From positions 496,001 through 560,000 of the forward strand of contig JAXRVH010000004.1 in the NCBI GenBank assembly GCA_034640345.1: DNA of 64,000 bases, read 5' to 3'. Source of the stretch: Drechslera avenae. Its lineage: Eukaryota; Ascomycota; Dothideomycetes; Pleosporales; Pleosporaceae. The notes under the pieces are model-generated. The model did no database searches. It was given only the letters and a program-made list of their open reading frames with translations, and was not told the DNA's origin. A program made the position numbers and the translations under genes. Below, piece after piece: positions 52,899-63,260 of the stretch (positions are counted from its first letter, which is position 1; each line of letters opens with the position of its first letter).

Positions 52899-55800
52899 TC
52901 AGACAGCCGCAACGCTTGTCCTCGATCCGTCGCACTCCATCCTGCTGAGGGACAAGATCCTTTCGTGCTCTGTGGCTTCCTGTTCCTTGAATTTCGAGAT
53001 CAAGTCCATCGTGCTTCGTCTGACACTAACAAGACTCTTGTCCTCGCCGGCACCATCATCTCCACGGCTGAAGTCATAGGACTTCCCACGGCTCATATTA
53101 CTCATACGGCTGATCTGGCTGACATCCCGCGAGTGATTTTGCAGCCGAGCCGACATAGTGTGTGATTGCATAGATGCACGCTTGCTATCGAAGGAGAAAC
53201 GGGCTAGTCGGCCAAAGTCATCCAGTGTGACGTCGACATCGGTGCTTAGACGGGGAAATGAGTCGACACACTTTTCGTAGTAGACCGACCAAACACGGGC
53301 TCGATCTTTTGCGTGCTCCATGTCTGTAGCACCGCCACGCAAAGATGACTCGTTGAGATTGGGTGCAGATGAGTTCCGGCGTGGACGAAGTGTAGCCATG
53401 GAATCGTCGGCTAGCAGTTTTCCCTTGCCCTTAGCATCACTTCCTTGGTCACCATCGTCCATCCTATGAATATCTTGGCATTCGTGCGCCAGAACGCCTT
53501 TGCTCTTGTTTGGATCACCTGCCCACACGTCGGGTACAAGTTCAAGCTCAGGATGCTCGAGAATGCCACCAGAAGTTATAGAACTACGGTGTCCCCTGCC
53601 ATGCCTTCGGAACTCTGTGCTCTGACTCTTGAACATCTTACTATAGTTTTTCATCAAGCTCCTGCCAAACGTCATAGAGTTACTCTTGGCTACCCGGCCG
53701 CTCCCAACTCTCTTCTTTTTCTTTTTCTCCCCAGGCAACAGAGGCGTAGAAGGTCTACGCTGAGCGGGATCGATCAAGTCCTTATCGTGATTGGTCAATG
53801 CAAAACGCGTCGCTGCTTCCAGTGCGAAGTCGCGAGGTTGCACTTCGTCCGCTTTGCCTGCAGAAGTGGTGCGATCATGACGTGTATGGGACGGATAGCG
53901 ACCCCAGGCACCGACGACTTCTTTGCCATCACCTTGTCTCTCGAATGCAGTGACTAGCTCTTGCCCGACACTGGTAGCGTCTCGTCCCACCAAAGCACTG
54001 CGTCTAGAAAGTAACGTGAATTGAGCTTCTGGACATCCTTTGCTAGCAGTTCGCGACTCCGGTAATTCTGTAGACGTGTGGAAAATGCCATCACCTCGGC
54101 GTGCATGATCGACATCGTCCACGCTAACTCGCCTAGTAGATACACTGCCACTGCGTTCTCGGAAAGGACTGGCGTGTACGGCTAGCTCTCTGTTCTTGGG
54201 AAGAAACAGCGACGCTTTCTCTTCCTGATGGGCCTGCAAAGCGCGATCCCACACGTTATCCGGACCGCCGGACTTCCCAAGCTCCTTTTGCTCAGTTTGT
54301 AGGCTGACCAAAGATCGAGAATAGCGACGTTCTCGATCACTAGGGGTTACTAATGTATCGCATGGGCCGTCCACAGTGGCTATGTACACATCAGGGTGAA
54401 GATGGGCTTCGCTTTGGCTGCGCATACTAAGTCGTTTCGGATTCAGAAACTTGATGATGGATGAAGATTGTGTCGGTTTTTTCTTCGGGGGGGATGGACT
54501 GAACTCTTCTCGAAATTTAGAAATCTTCGTATCGGCAACACTATTCTTGCGCGCCAACGGCCCAGATACGGTAGGCAGTGAGGGCTCTGCAGAATATCCC
54601 GTGACGAGTGTAAGTTTGGTACCGCCATGCCGCTTTATTGGTCGCGGCGTGTCCTCACTATCGGTAGGAAAAGACACAGAACGTCTCAGCTTCCGGAGGT
54701 CAGTGGATGAAGCATTGAAGGGTCTGTTCTCCGTTCCGGTCCGAGAGAGGCTAACGAGTGATTCTCTAAAACTTTCAGGGGGGCTTTGTCGTCTACTGGA
54801 ATATGTAGAAGACGCTACATCAAGGTGAGTGTCGACACTGTCCGTCACGACCTTACCCCATCGGCTCGGAACCTTGGAGCTTGCAAAACCAGAGCTCGAT
54901 GTCTGTCGTTCGTGACGTGATAACTGATGGTTTTGCTGAGAGGCATGGCTCTGGTCTGAAACGGTTCGCTCGCGCAACGGTCGCGGCGGTGTGGATAGCT
55001 GTGAAGCGTCGGCAAGCTGGTCCCACGAAAGGAGAGAACCAGAACGTAGGTGATGAGAGATGCGCATACTGTAGAGATGGACAGAATGACGTGGGTCAGA
55101 ATCGACATCTTTATCTGTGGCTTGTTCCGCTTGACCATCTTTCTTCAGCGGTGTGTGGTCTCGTAGAGTGCCTCGTATGGACGCAGATGGCCTTGGGCTG
55201 AGCTCGGAAGTAGGCTGCTGAACCCGAATATCTACGGTGCGTGAGGGAATATTAGGGATCGTCTCAGAAACTTGCGTAAACAATGCACGGTCGGCGCTTC
55301 CTTGGGGCTGGCAGTCTGTCTGGGAGTCTTTCGAGTGTCTGTCGTCGTTCAACGTAGTACTAGAAGCTTTTGTAGATATGTGAGAGGGGGGCACAGGAAA
55401 CTGCGAGAGACGAAGACTCTCCTGCATGACTTCAGACCATGGTATACCAGTGGAATCGTTGCCTGTAAGACTAGGTAATCGCAGGGGTGAAATAGGAGAG
55501 GGCTTTGGCAGGCCCATTGACGTAGCGGAGTGCGAGCGTCGTATTTTTCGATCCTTGTCCTCTGATGTGTTTGGACGTAAGTTGGGTGTACTAAAGACTT
55601 GGTTGAAGCGAGTCGAGAGGGACATTGCTTGTGGCTTGTGGACATCATAAAGATAAAAGTCAGGCTTGATCTCGACGCTAAGGCAGTCTTTGGTTGACGA
55701 CTTGCATGTGGTTTTACTGTAGTGGATAAGTAAGAGCAGAAAAGGATGAAGTTTACTTACCTTGCTGTAGATGTTGTCCAGTCAATGCTATGAATGCTTG

Positions 55801-56383
55801 GCCGCTTAGTTGGCAGCTTCTTGCTGATATTTTTGGCAACATCGTCAAGCACTTGCGCATCCGAGTCGTATCCCCCTTGCTCGGGCGTCTTGTCACTGAG
55901 TAAATCTTTCCTCAAGGCGCCTTTGGTGATGTGGAGCGGTTGATATGGCCTATGTGGCGACTGCTTGACTATGGTGCCAGATGGGGACACGGTAATAGTA
56001 TCCTGGACCTCGGACGTGGCTGGTGTAGAAATAAGAGCTTTGCTTGGAAGGTCCTTTGAGAACTTCCGCCTGATGATGGAACGCATGCTCGTCATCTTGT
56101 GCAGGCTACGGATACTGTGCATCGATGGGCGGCTAAAATGAGCACGAACAGTGGGCATCGGCATGGCTCTGTCGTCATCAGTATCCCGTGCATTGGGAAA
56201 GATCTCTCGGAGCTCATGAAGATGCTCGGAGCGAGCACTCGTGAAGTTTGAGTTTGGCGAGCTGGAGTCTTTTGGTAAGAGAGGCCGGCTCGCTGGTGTA
56301 GGATGGCTGATACGAGCATTGGGCAGTTCGGGCGAGTCCGATGAATCCTCCTGCTCGGAAGTGCAGCATAGCTTGGCTGGCAT
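52899..56383 (-). CDS. Large disordered Ser/Arg-rich hypothetical protein
   Basis: Two open frames are exons of one gene: 56383-55761 and 55716-52899, joined by a 44-bp GTAAGT...CAG intron in phase 2, total 1146 aa. Exon 2 reads in frame through LSVEIKPDFYLYDVHKPQA into the ATG at 55625, which alone would look like a start. The start 56383 (MPAKLCCTSEQ) is chosen; the frame stays open to 56554. Nearly all of it is low complexity, with repeated RPSMHSIRS/RPSIHSIDW-like pieces, SR patches and basic KKKKRVGSGR. A short folded-looking part (ARVWSVYYEKCVDSFPRLSTD) lies near the C-terminus. No domain recognised; a cytoskeletal, cortical or signalling scaffold is a guess. Confidence 0.72.
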
Positions 56384-56777
56384 GACGAGCAAGCGGATGG
56401 TGGATGGATGATGTTGGATTTTGGTCGAAGTTTGCTGGTTTGTTGACTGCTGCCTCTTTCCACGTGGAGTGCCTACTGCACAGCGAGCCAGGAAGGAAGG
56501 AAAGAAGCTCACAACAACATGATGAGGCAAGTAATACGAGAGGCGGGAAGGCAAAACAAAGCAATTGAGGGAACCAGCAATTGCAAAAGGTACCCAGTGT
56601 CATGTGCAATGTACGGCGAGTTCAGAGGACCATGGGTCACGGACGACGATCTGAGACAGGCGTAGCTTGAAAGGTTATGCTCTGTTAGCCGCGACTGCAT
56701 GTTTGAGAGTCTTGGTCCTGTAGAGAGGAGAAGGCAGTTGCTTGTCAGAAAGTGCAATTGACCATTTACTCTGCTGC
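56384..56777. other. Intergenic / 5' leader
   Basis: 5' leader and promoter of the large hypothetical gene, then the 3' flank of the POF1-like gene. No separate gene. Confidence 0.45.
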
Positions 56778-57707
56778 TCAGCCCATCATCTTCTTGCCAC
56801 TTGCATCTTCACTGTACAGTGCCTGGTCCTTGATCCAGGCAGCCACACCTTTGGTACACAGCTGGTCGACTATATCCCACTGACGCTCCTTGGCAGCCTT
56901 GCGCACTCGCGTAGAGCTCACGCCGACACCTTCCTCAGCCTCCACCATATCAATGTTGTTGCCCCACGTCGGAGCAAATCCTGCTTCTTCATGCTTTCCC
57001 AGCTTCAGGTCCTCCAAATACCTTGCCTGCTCTTCTGTGGTGCCAAAGTCGTTGGACGACTCGTCGCTCGCGTCTGCCGGGCGCTGAGTGACGCGGAGCT
57101 TGTGACTGGCGTCGAAGAAGGGCTTGAGGGCTGAGAGAGGCGGGTCGTGCTTGGGATAGTACTTTGGGTTGCAGAAGCGGATCAGGGTGTCGTAGCCGAC
57201 TAGATGGACATGGATTGGCTTGGATGGATAGACGGGCGGCGTGGCGTCGGCAATGGCTGCTGACTTGTCGCTATAGTAAGGTTCTTTAGTGAGGCCAATG
57301 TCTATGGATACGCTGGACACGTCAGGACTCAGGGGGGGATCGGCCGTCTTGAGGCTCTGCGACAGGTCCTCTGCAAACATGGTCATCAGGGCGAGCCGCT
57401 GCACGAAGCTTGCCGGACTCGGCGCCTTGTCTGCATTGTGCGTGCTGAACAGCAGGAGCAGCCTGTATGGGCTTTGCTCAGACGCGACAGCTTGCTTCAG
57501 CGCCGATGTAGCAAGGGTGAGATGGGCAATGGACGGCGGGTTGAAGGAAGAGTCGAGGATGTAGAGCGTCTTGGGCTGCGTCGTGGTGCTATTGACTGTG
57601 CGCACTACACGAAACTTTGCGGGCGAACCATTGAACGAATGCAGTGCCGATTCAAGATCTGGTAGTAGCGCCTTCAGCGACGCGATGCGCGATGCCATGT
57701 CGGCCAT
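56778..57707 (-). CDS. POF1-like nicotinamide-nucleotide adenylyltransferase family protein
   Basis: ATG at 57707, 309 aa, one exon. The nucleotidyltransferase signature is LDSSFNPPSIAHLTLA (SFNPPxxxH, the second His replaced by Leu), and the closing motif is GVGVSSTRVRKAAKE (ISSTxxR-like). HVHLVGYDTLIRFCNPKYY is a conserved core segment. This matches the fungal POF1 / NMNAT-related group (yeast Pof1 is an ATPase linked to protein quality control; others join NMN and ATP). Cytosolic. A housekeeping gene not linked to its neighbours. The exact activity is inferred. Confidence 0.85.
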   Translation of the reverse strand: MADMASRIASLKALLPDLESALHSFNGSPAKFRVVRTVNSTTTQPKTLYILDSSFNPPSIAHLTLATSALKQAVASEQSPYRLLLLFSTHNADKAPSPASFVQRLALMTMFAEDLSQSLKTADPPLSPDVSSVSIDIGLTKEPYYSDKSAAIADATPPVYPSKPIHVHLVGYDTLIRFCNPKYYPKHDPPLSALKPFFDASHKLRVTQRPADASDESSNDFGTTEEQARYLEDLKLGKHEEAGFAPTWGNNIDMVEAEEGVGVSSTRVRKAAKERQWDIVDQLCTKGVAAWIKDQALYSEDASGKKMMG

Positions 57708-58256
57708 GGTGGTCGCTTGTTGCGAGCTGTTTGTTCAACTTGCCCCTCACCAGAACACGTGATAGTACTACTAGCACCACCAGGTGTTGCCCCTGATCAT
57801 ACTAACGCACCTACTTTCTACAGTACTGCTGTTGATGCGATGCAGGAAAACACAAGCCTGAAGTTGTAAAGGTGGTCGTTGGCTCCACATCAATCCGCAC
57901 ATATTGTGTCTCGCGCTGGTCCTTGGGACAGTCCAGATTGGAAAGAGAGTGGGTTCTCTACGCGCCAACTTTGACTGGGACAACGACCGGAACACCGCTC
58001 CCCAGGCGGGTGTTGAAAATCTCGAGGAAACAAAGCTGGAACACGAGGACAGTTGTATCATGAATATGTTTCCATGCAACATCTTCATAACCTAAAAGAC
58101 GTGCTTTGGCGCCTTGAAAGTATCTACCCGAATCATACTACATATCACATCGAGGTATCGCTCAGGAACGCCCGGTACCAACACCATATCGCTTAGCTTA
58201 CATATTATCATAAAAAAAAGAATTCGAATGGCTCCAAGATGAGCATGAAATACTCC
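57708..58256. other. Intergenic, no gene seen
   Basis: Promoter of the POF1-like gene and the 3' flank of the kelch gene. Open frames here overlap in both strands without motifs. Confidence 0.45.
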
Positions 58257-61200
58257 CTACTCCCCTTCCACTCCATCACCGTTCTTGTTCCGTGACTTCG
58301 GTCCACTCCCCTTCCTCGCACCCCTCACACTCTGCTGTCTTGCAAGTGACGCAGAGCTAGGTTTTTGTCGTATCTTCATCGACTTGATTGAATTGGAGGG
58401 TGATGGACGGGGTGACGTGCGCGGGCTACTGTTCAGTTTCTCAAACCTACCAGCGAGGTCTTTGACACGACTAGGTGACCCGCTGGACTCTACAGCGCGG
58501 TCGTCGGCGTCACGCGTTGGAACAGACATGATGCTGCTGCCGTCAATGTCGGCGTTGACAACACGTAGCTTGGATTTGGGTACTGTGAACATGACTTGTA
58601 CTACTCGTCGCTCGACAGCCGCTTCGACGTCCCAGTCAGCCTCGCTTGCAGGGGTACAGGGTCGGTCCAGTATGGGTGGCACGCCAAGTTGGTCGGGACT
58701 GATTGGTGTGCGTGGGGTTGGTAGCCGGTCACCGTTGTTGATGTTGACCAGTAGGTTTCCTCGTTCTCTCCATTCCTGACGCGCACGTTCCCGTTCTGCC
58801 ATGGCGATGTCTTCTGGCGCGCCCCAATCATCGCCAGCTGTCCGTCGCCATGTCGAGTCTTGCTCGTCTTCGAGCCAGTCTTGTTGCCCTCGTCTGTTTC
58901 TCCAAAAGCTTGCATCGGAAGCTGCACGTCGTGGTGGCGCCGATGCTGCTGGGGAGGATTTTCTTTGGTCTGGCCCCGATTTCTCGACAGGCGAAATGGG
59001 ATCGTCTCTATAAGGCTCATGGTAGGTCATTGTAGCGGCAAGTGATCTCCGCTCGGCGCTCGAGGCGGACCTTGTCAATACTCTACGAACGCTCCCAAGC
59101 CAGCTCATCCTGCGCTCTCTTGGCGCTGGTCGAGCAATGGCTGCCATATCTAGTCCAACTGATGTTGCTGGAGTCGCTGTTGCTGCTTGGCTACCACTGC
59201 TGTTGGTGTGGCGATGTGCTGAATGTGAAGAACCAGTACCTGGCCTCGGTCGCTCAGGGTTGCCACCCAATAACGCTTGGCCTTCTGCTTGGAGGCGTGA
59301 AAAGGAAGAGGTAGTGTTATGGAGGGGAACACCATCCGGCTGCATGTTGACAGTTTGCGCCAGAGCATCATCACGAGAAACCTGACCAGTTTCAGAGGTT
59401 CTTCTGACTTTGTCATTGGTTGGACTTGCATCTGGCGTCTTGAAAGGGTTGGCAGTTGTTGCCATATCCAACATGGCACCCGAACGCATCGAAGTACTGC
59501 GCGCGACGCCCGCATGAGAAGAGGTCCAAGACTGGGCACTTGTCTCGCTTAGGTTGGAATCGGTACGGTCAGAGGTTGACTTGTCAGGCGATATCCTGCC
59601 TGCCATGTTTAGACTGATGCGTCCCGATCCCTGATTTCCACTGAGACCAGAAGTTTGAATAGTAGATAAACCATGGGGCGAGGAGAAGAGATCTCTCTGG
59701 GCATTGGCGCGAGAGGTGATGAAAGGGTCGAGGACTGGGGCGTTGTCTAGTATATTTGCTCTGGATCTGGGTCGTGCTTCGGCCATTTCGCTTTGGTCGT
59801 TCATGTAGGTATTATCCTGACAAGACTGATCTTCAGCATCTTCTTCAAGTTCGTCAATTGGATGTATGCCCCCAGGACCACGAGTTTTACCAATCGAATA
59901 GCTGGGTCTACCGCTCAGGTTGCGTCGCAGTCCGCGCGTCGGACTTGGAATCTCGACCAGCAGCCCGGTTCTTTCAACATCTCCTCGACTGGTGGCTTTC
60001 CAGCCCTGGCCACCTTGGGTGCCAGGCGGGAAGTAGTATGGGCCGTTCGGGTCGGGAAGATGGTCCAAAGCATCGGCGTGTATAACGCGGCCGTCAAAGC
60101 CAGGCGAATAGTCTTCAGGGCTGTACCTGTGCGCAGTGTACGACAAATTCTGGAGTTGCTTCTCCCGAACCTCTCGTTGCTTTTTGAGACGCCTTGTATA
60201 CCAGATGTAAAACGTGAACAGACCACATATAGCAGCCAGTCCAATGCCGATCCCAACGCCTAAGCCGGCCTTTTGTGCTGTAGTAGACAACAATCCACTA
60301 TCGACCGACTCGGAAACCAGATTTGCAGGAGGCATGTAATTAGTGATCCAGGCATTGGAAGTGATGTTCAAAAAGTAGGTAAGGGTGTTGGTCTTGGTTG
60401 AAGTAGTCCTCGTGCGCCGCGTAGTAGATGGCGAAATAGTGTAGCCTCCGGTGATCATCATCACGCCTCCTGGTAGCATAGCCGCACCATGACCATAGAG
60501 GCCTGAGCCCTTTGGTAGCCCGGCGCCAGTAGTAGAGGGCACTCTCCACTTCCAGCTGCCATCGCCACCATAACCATCCGCTACGTCGAGAATTGCGAGT
60601 GGTGGCTCGGCCGGTGTATTAATGTCGCCAACCCAGCCACCAACGACGACGATGTGTTTCCCATCTTCACTTATGACAGCAGTATGTCCTGATCGGGGAT
60701 CGATAGTAGAAGCGTCTGCTCGGACTGCCAGATCTGTGCGGGATGTATCGGGCTGCTGCACGCCAATGAAGGTCCAGCCTTGCTCTGGTAGCGAGAACAA
60801 GGCAATCTGCGACATGTTAATGAAGGCAGCACTGGTGTGCCCTCCAATGAGAAGGAAATTTTGTTGCTGGGTCTGCGTGCCCTCGCCTCGATCTGAGAAG
60901 GTTGGCGATAGACCAGTGACGGTGAAGCCAGCTTCTGGTACCGGCGGTCCGCGACTCGATGATATATCCAGCTTCAAGTTGAGAGGTTGATTGGCAGAGC
61001 CGTCGGGCTGGAGAGTGACCATGAGGTTGGAGTAGTTGGCTGCAGACTGCCAATCGCTGCTCGGCTCGACCTGGTTGGGACACATGCCGCCAAAGAAGTA
61101 GGCACCAGTGTTCGTAGCTTTCCCACCTACGACAGATGAAAAGGACATTCCACCACTAAGGTAGTTGGCACCCGTGATAGAGGTGTGCGAACCGTCCACG

Positions 61201-61619
61201 ACGGAGACATTTTCTTTGCCCCAGCTACGCTTTCCCTTGCCATCTGATGTGAAACTCCATACCTGTCCCCCATTTGCGCCCAAAGCACAGTCGCCAGCAT
61301 ACACGGTCAAGTTCCCGTCAGGGCCGAGGATCGGGGTGAAGGCGCGCGGCGCAGTATCGTCGAGAAAAGGCAGGGTTGGGGATATGGTGTTGTAAGGGAG
61401 ATTCGAGGCCACAAGCTTGGACGATATATCGACGCTATCTAGCTGAAACTGGGTTGCCGACTGCGGTGACGGGCGGAAGACATAGAGGGTATCGTTATCT
61501 TGGAGAATTCGGGTCGGGTTATAGGGCATTTGGGCGATAGAGGCAGCGACGGTGGAGAGGAGAAGTGCCAGATGGAGGGCCGTCGTGCTTCGTATTCGTC
61601 CTCCAAGGGATGGGGACAT
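58257..61619 (-). CDS. Kelch/galactose-oxidase-like single-pass membrane protein
   Basis: The ATG at 61619 (MSPSLGGRIRS) is chosen because a signal peptide follows (TALHLALLLSTVAASIAQ); the frame stays open to 61688. 1120 aa, one exon. The extracellular N-terminal part carries kelch-like blades: TNTGAYFFGGMCPNQ, NFLLIGGHTS, HIVVVGGWVGD and GGVMMITGGYT, forming a probable beta-propeller to about residue 420. One membrane helix follows (GVGIGIGLAAICGLFTFYIW), then Arg/Lys. The cytosolic tail, over 600 aa, is Ser/Pro/Arg-rich and disordered. The layout resembles fungal kelch membrane proteins of unknown role. A cell-surface sensor or wall receptor is an inference; no enzymatic residues are evident. 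Confidence 0.8.
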   Translation of the reverse strand: MSPSLGGRIRSTTALHLALLLSTVAASIAQMPYNPTRILQDNDTLYVFRPSPQSATQFQLDSVDISSKLVASNLPYNTISPTLPFLDDTAPRAFTPILGPDGNLTVYAGDCALGANGGQVWSFTSDGKGKRSWGKENVSVVDGSHTSITGANYLSGGMSFSSVVGGKATNTGAYFFGGMCPNQVEPSSDWQSAANYSNLMVTLQPDGSANQPLNLKLDISSSRGPPVPEAGFTVTGLSPTFSDRGEGTQTQQQNFLLIGGHTSAAFINMSQIALFSLPEQGWTFIGVQQPDTSRTDLAVRADASTIDPRSGHTAVISEDGKHIVVVGGWVGDINTPAEPPLAILDVADGYGGDGSWKWRVPSTTGAGLPKGSGLYGHGAAMLPGGVMMITGGYTISPSTTRRTRTTSTKTNTLTYFLNITSNAWITNYMPPANLVSESVDSGLLSTTAQKAGLGVGIGIGLAAICGLFTFYIWYTRRLKKQREVREKQLQNLSYTAHRYSPEDYSPGFDGRVIHADALDHLPDPNGPYYFPPGTQGGQGWKATSRGDVERTGLLVEIPSPTRGLRRNLSGRPSYSIGKTRGPGGIHPIDELEEDAEDQSCQDNTYMNDQSEMAEARPRSRANILDNAPVLDPFITSRANAQRDLFSSPHGLSTIQTSGLSGNQGSGRISLNMAGRISPDKSTSDRTDSNLSETSAQSWTSSHAGVARSTSMRSGAMLDMATTANPFKTPDASPTNDKVRRTSETGQVSRDDALAQTVNMQPDGVPLHNTTSSFSRLQAEGQALLGGNPERPRPGTGSSHSAHRHTNSSGSQAATATPATSVGLDMAAIARPAPRERRMSWLGSVRRVLTRSASSAERRSLAATMTYHEPYRDDPISPVEKSGPDQRKSSPAASAPPRRAASDASFWRNRRGQQDWLEDEQDSTWRRTAGDDWGAPEDIAMAERERARQEWRERGNLLVNINNGDRLPTPRTPISPDQLGVPPILDRPCTPASEADWDVEAAVERRVVQVMFTVPKSKLRVVNADIDGSSIMSVPTRDADDRAVESSGSPSRVKDLAGRFEKLNSSPRTSPRPSPSNSIKSMKIRQKPSSASLARQQSVRGARKGSGPKSRNKNGDGVEGE

Positions 61620-63260
61620 GGTGGTGAGTCGTGTAGACTGGGAGAGGACGTTCACCTCCAACAGTGCCATGAACGACCCATGGGCCACGCTGCTGGTTCT
61701 TGCAAAGACGGCGTCGCACAGCGGGTAGCAGCGATGCTACTCGATTCAATGGCGCAGGTGAAAGGCTAGAGGGGCAGCAGCAGATCTGCAGTTCATGCAC
61801 GGGTCCGTCAAGGTGGCTGGCTACCCGGCTCGTCAACAGAGGCCCAGCCCTCCAGCCCTCCACAGTTTGCGCAACGCAACGCACTACTATCCTAGTGCCC
61901 GTGCTTGGGTTGAAACTGCGTGAGGGCGTCCAATCAGTGGTGCACGGCATGTTGCGTACATGGCCCGGAATGTGCTTTTGGCCCTAATTGCGGCCGCCAA
62001 GTAGGTTGGTAAACAGGGTCGCGCAGGGCAACGAACCGCCCGTTGTTACGCGTCATGGCATGTGAACGTTTGCACGTGTTCATCGCGACATTTTCATCCG
62101 TCGCCGTCGCAGCACTGTGTAGAATAGTCATCGCACCCCCCGACAGATAATCAGTAACAGAACTTTGCATGGTAGGAATTCTGCTGCAAGACGGTGTGCA
62201 CTCGTGATGGAAGGGAGGCTGGTTTGCGGGCAGGCGGTATGACAGCGCGAGCGGAGCCCCGCCCGGCCTCTCTCCACCAGGGCAAGAGCAGCCGGATTCC
62301 AACGCGCAAGACAGGAAGGAGCATCACACCACCACCACCACCACCACCACCACCACTACCAGCACCTACCGCGTCCCAAGTCACAGCCCTCCACGCTGCA
62401 AACATGTCGGATTCCCAAACATGACAGACACTGGCTGCGTTGTGTTATTAGTTAAGCGATGCCGCCGTGCAGATCACACACTACACCCTGAATTCGGTAT
62501 TGCGTAGGACCCTCAGACGCCAGTACGAAGAAAAGCACGCCGCCTCTTAATCTCAAGGGTCCACCAATGTCAGCCATATTCCCTAAGCTTGGGCAATACG
62601 CCTCGCTCGCACAAAAAGAAGCAAATACAATACTTTCGCATCTGTTCTTGTCGTTCCTGGTCCTGTTGCGACGCCGTACACATAAGAAGACCGTGGCCTT
62701 GTCACCAACCGATCGATACCGACTCTTGTACTAAAAGAAAAACATTAATAACAAGAATACAACCATGGCTAAGAGCATGTATCTGAGGATCTTTCTTATA
62801 TTGCTGTTACTACAATACCGCGTTGTGAACATCTGCTGTTGAGCATCGATATCACTTGTAAAACAGCATCTGAGGGTTTTGCGATCAAAGACGCGATGTG
62901 AACATGGATAGATTTTTTTTTCGTGGATACTTCTCATTCAGATGAGGTCCTCTACTCTAACATGCACCGTCCTGGCTCCGTCACAACCACCATGTCATGC
63001 CTAAATAAAAGGCCCCAAATAACGCCAAAGCCAGCCCTATTGCTGCTTGATGATGATGATGATGAACGCCGACGTTGAGATCGTTCATACACCCGATCTC
63101 CATCCCTTTTGCACCCCTAAATGACCCATGGTGCAGGTTGAACTTTTGGGTATCATAACTAGTTATTACACACATTACACGGCAGCAAGTTGATATGCTG
63201 CGCGGGCGTGGCTGCGTTGATGAAACACAGTCACAAAGTTATGCCAAATGGCAGAAGAAT
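61620..63260. other. Intergenic with CAC repeat
   Basis: About 1.6 kb: promoter of the kelch gene and the 3' flank of the methionine synthase. (ACC)n at 62328-62356 and a GAT repeat at about 63046-63063. Open frames such as 61519-61950 overlap and lack motifs. No gene seen. Confidence 0.45.
62328..62356. repeat. (ACC)n microsatellite
   Basis: Perfect ACC/CCA repeat of about nine to ten units. Confidence 0.9.

Noticed and set aside
55349..55625. Separate gene start at ATG 55625 for the large disordered protein
   Set aside because: The frame is open upstream of this ATG and splices in phase to the next frame, giving one longer protein.
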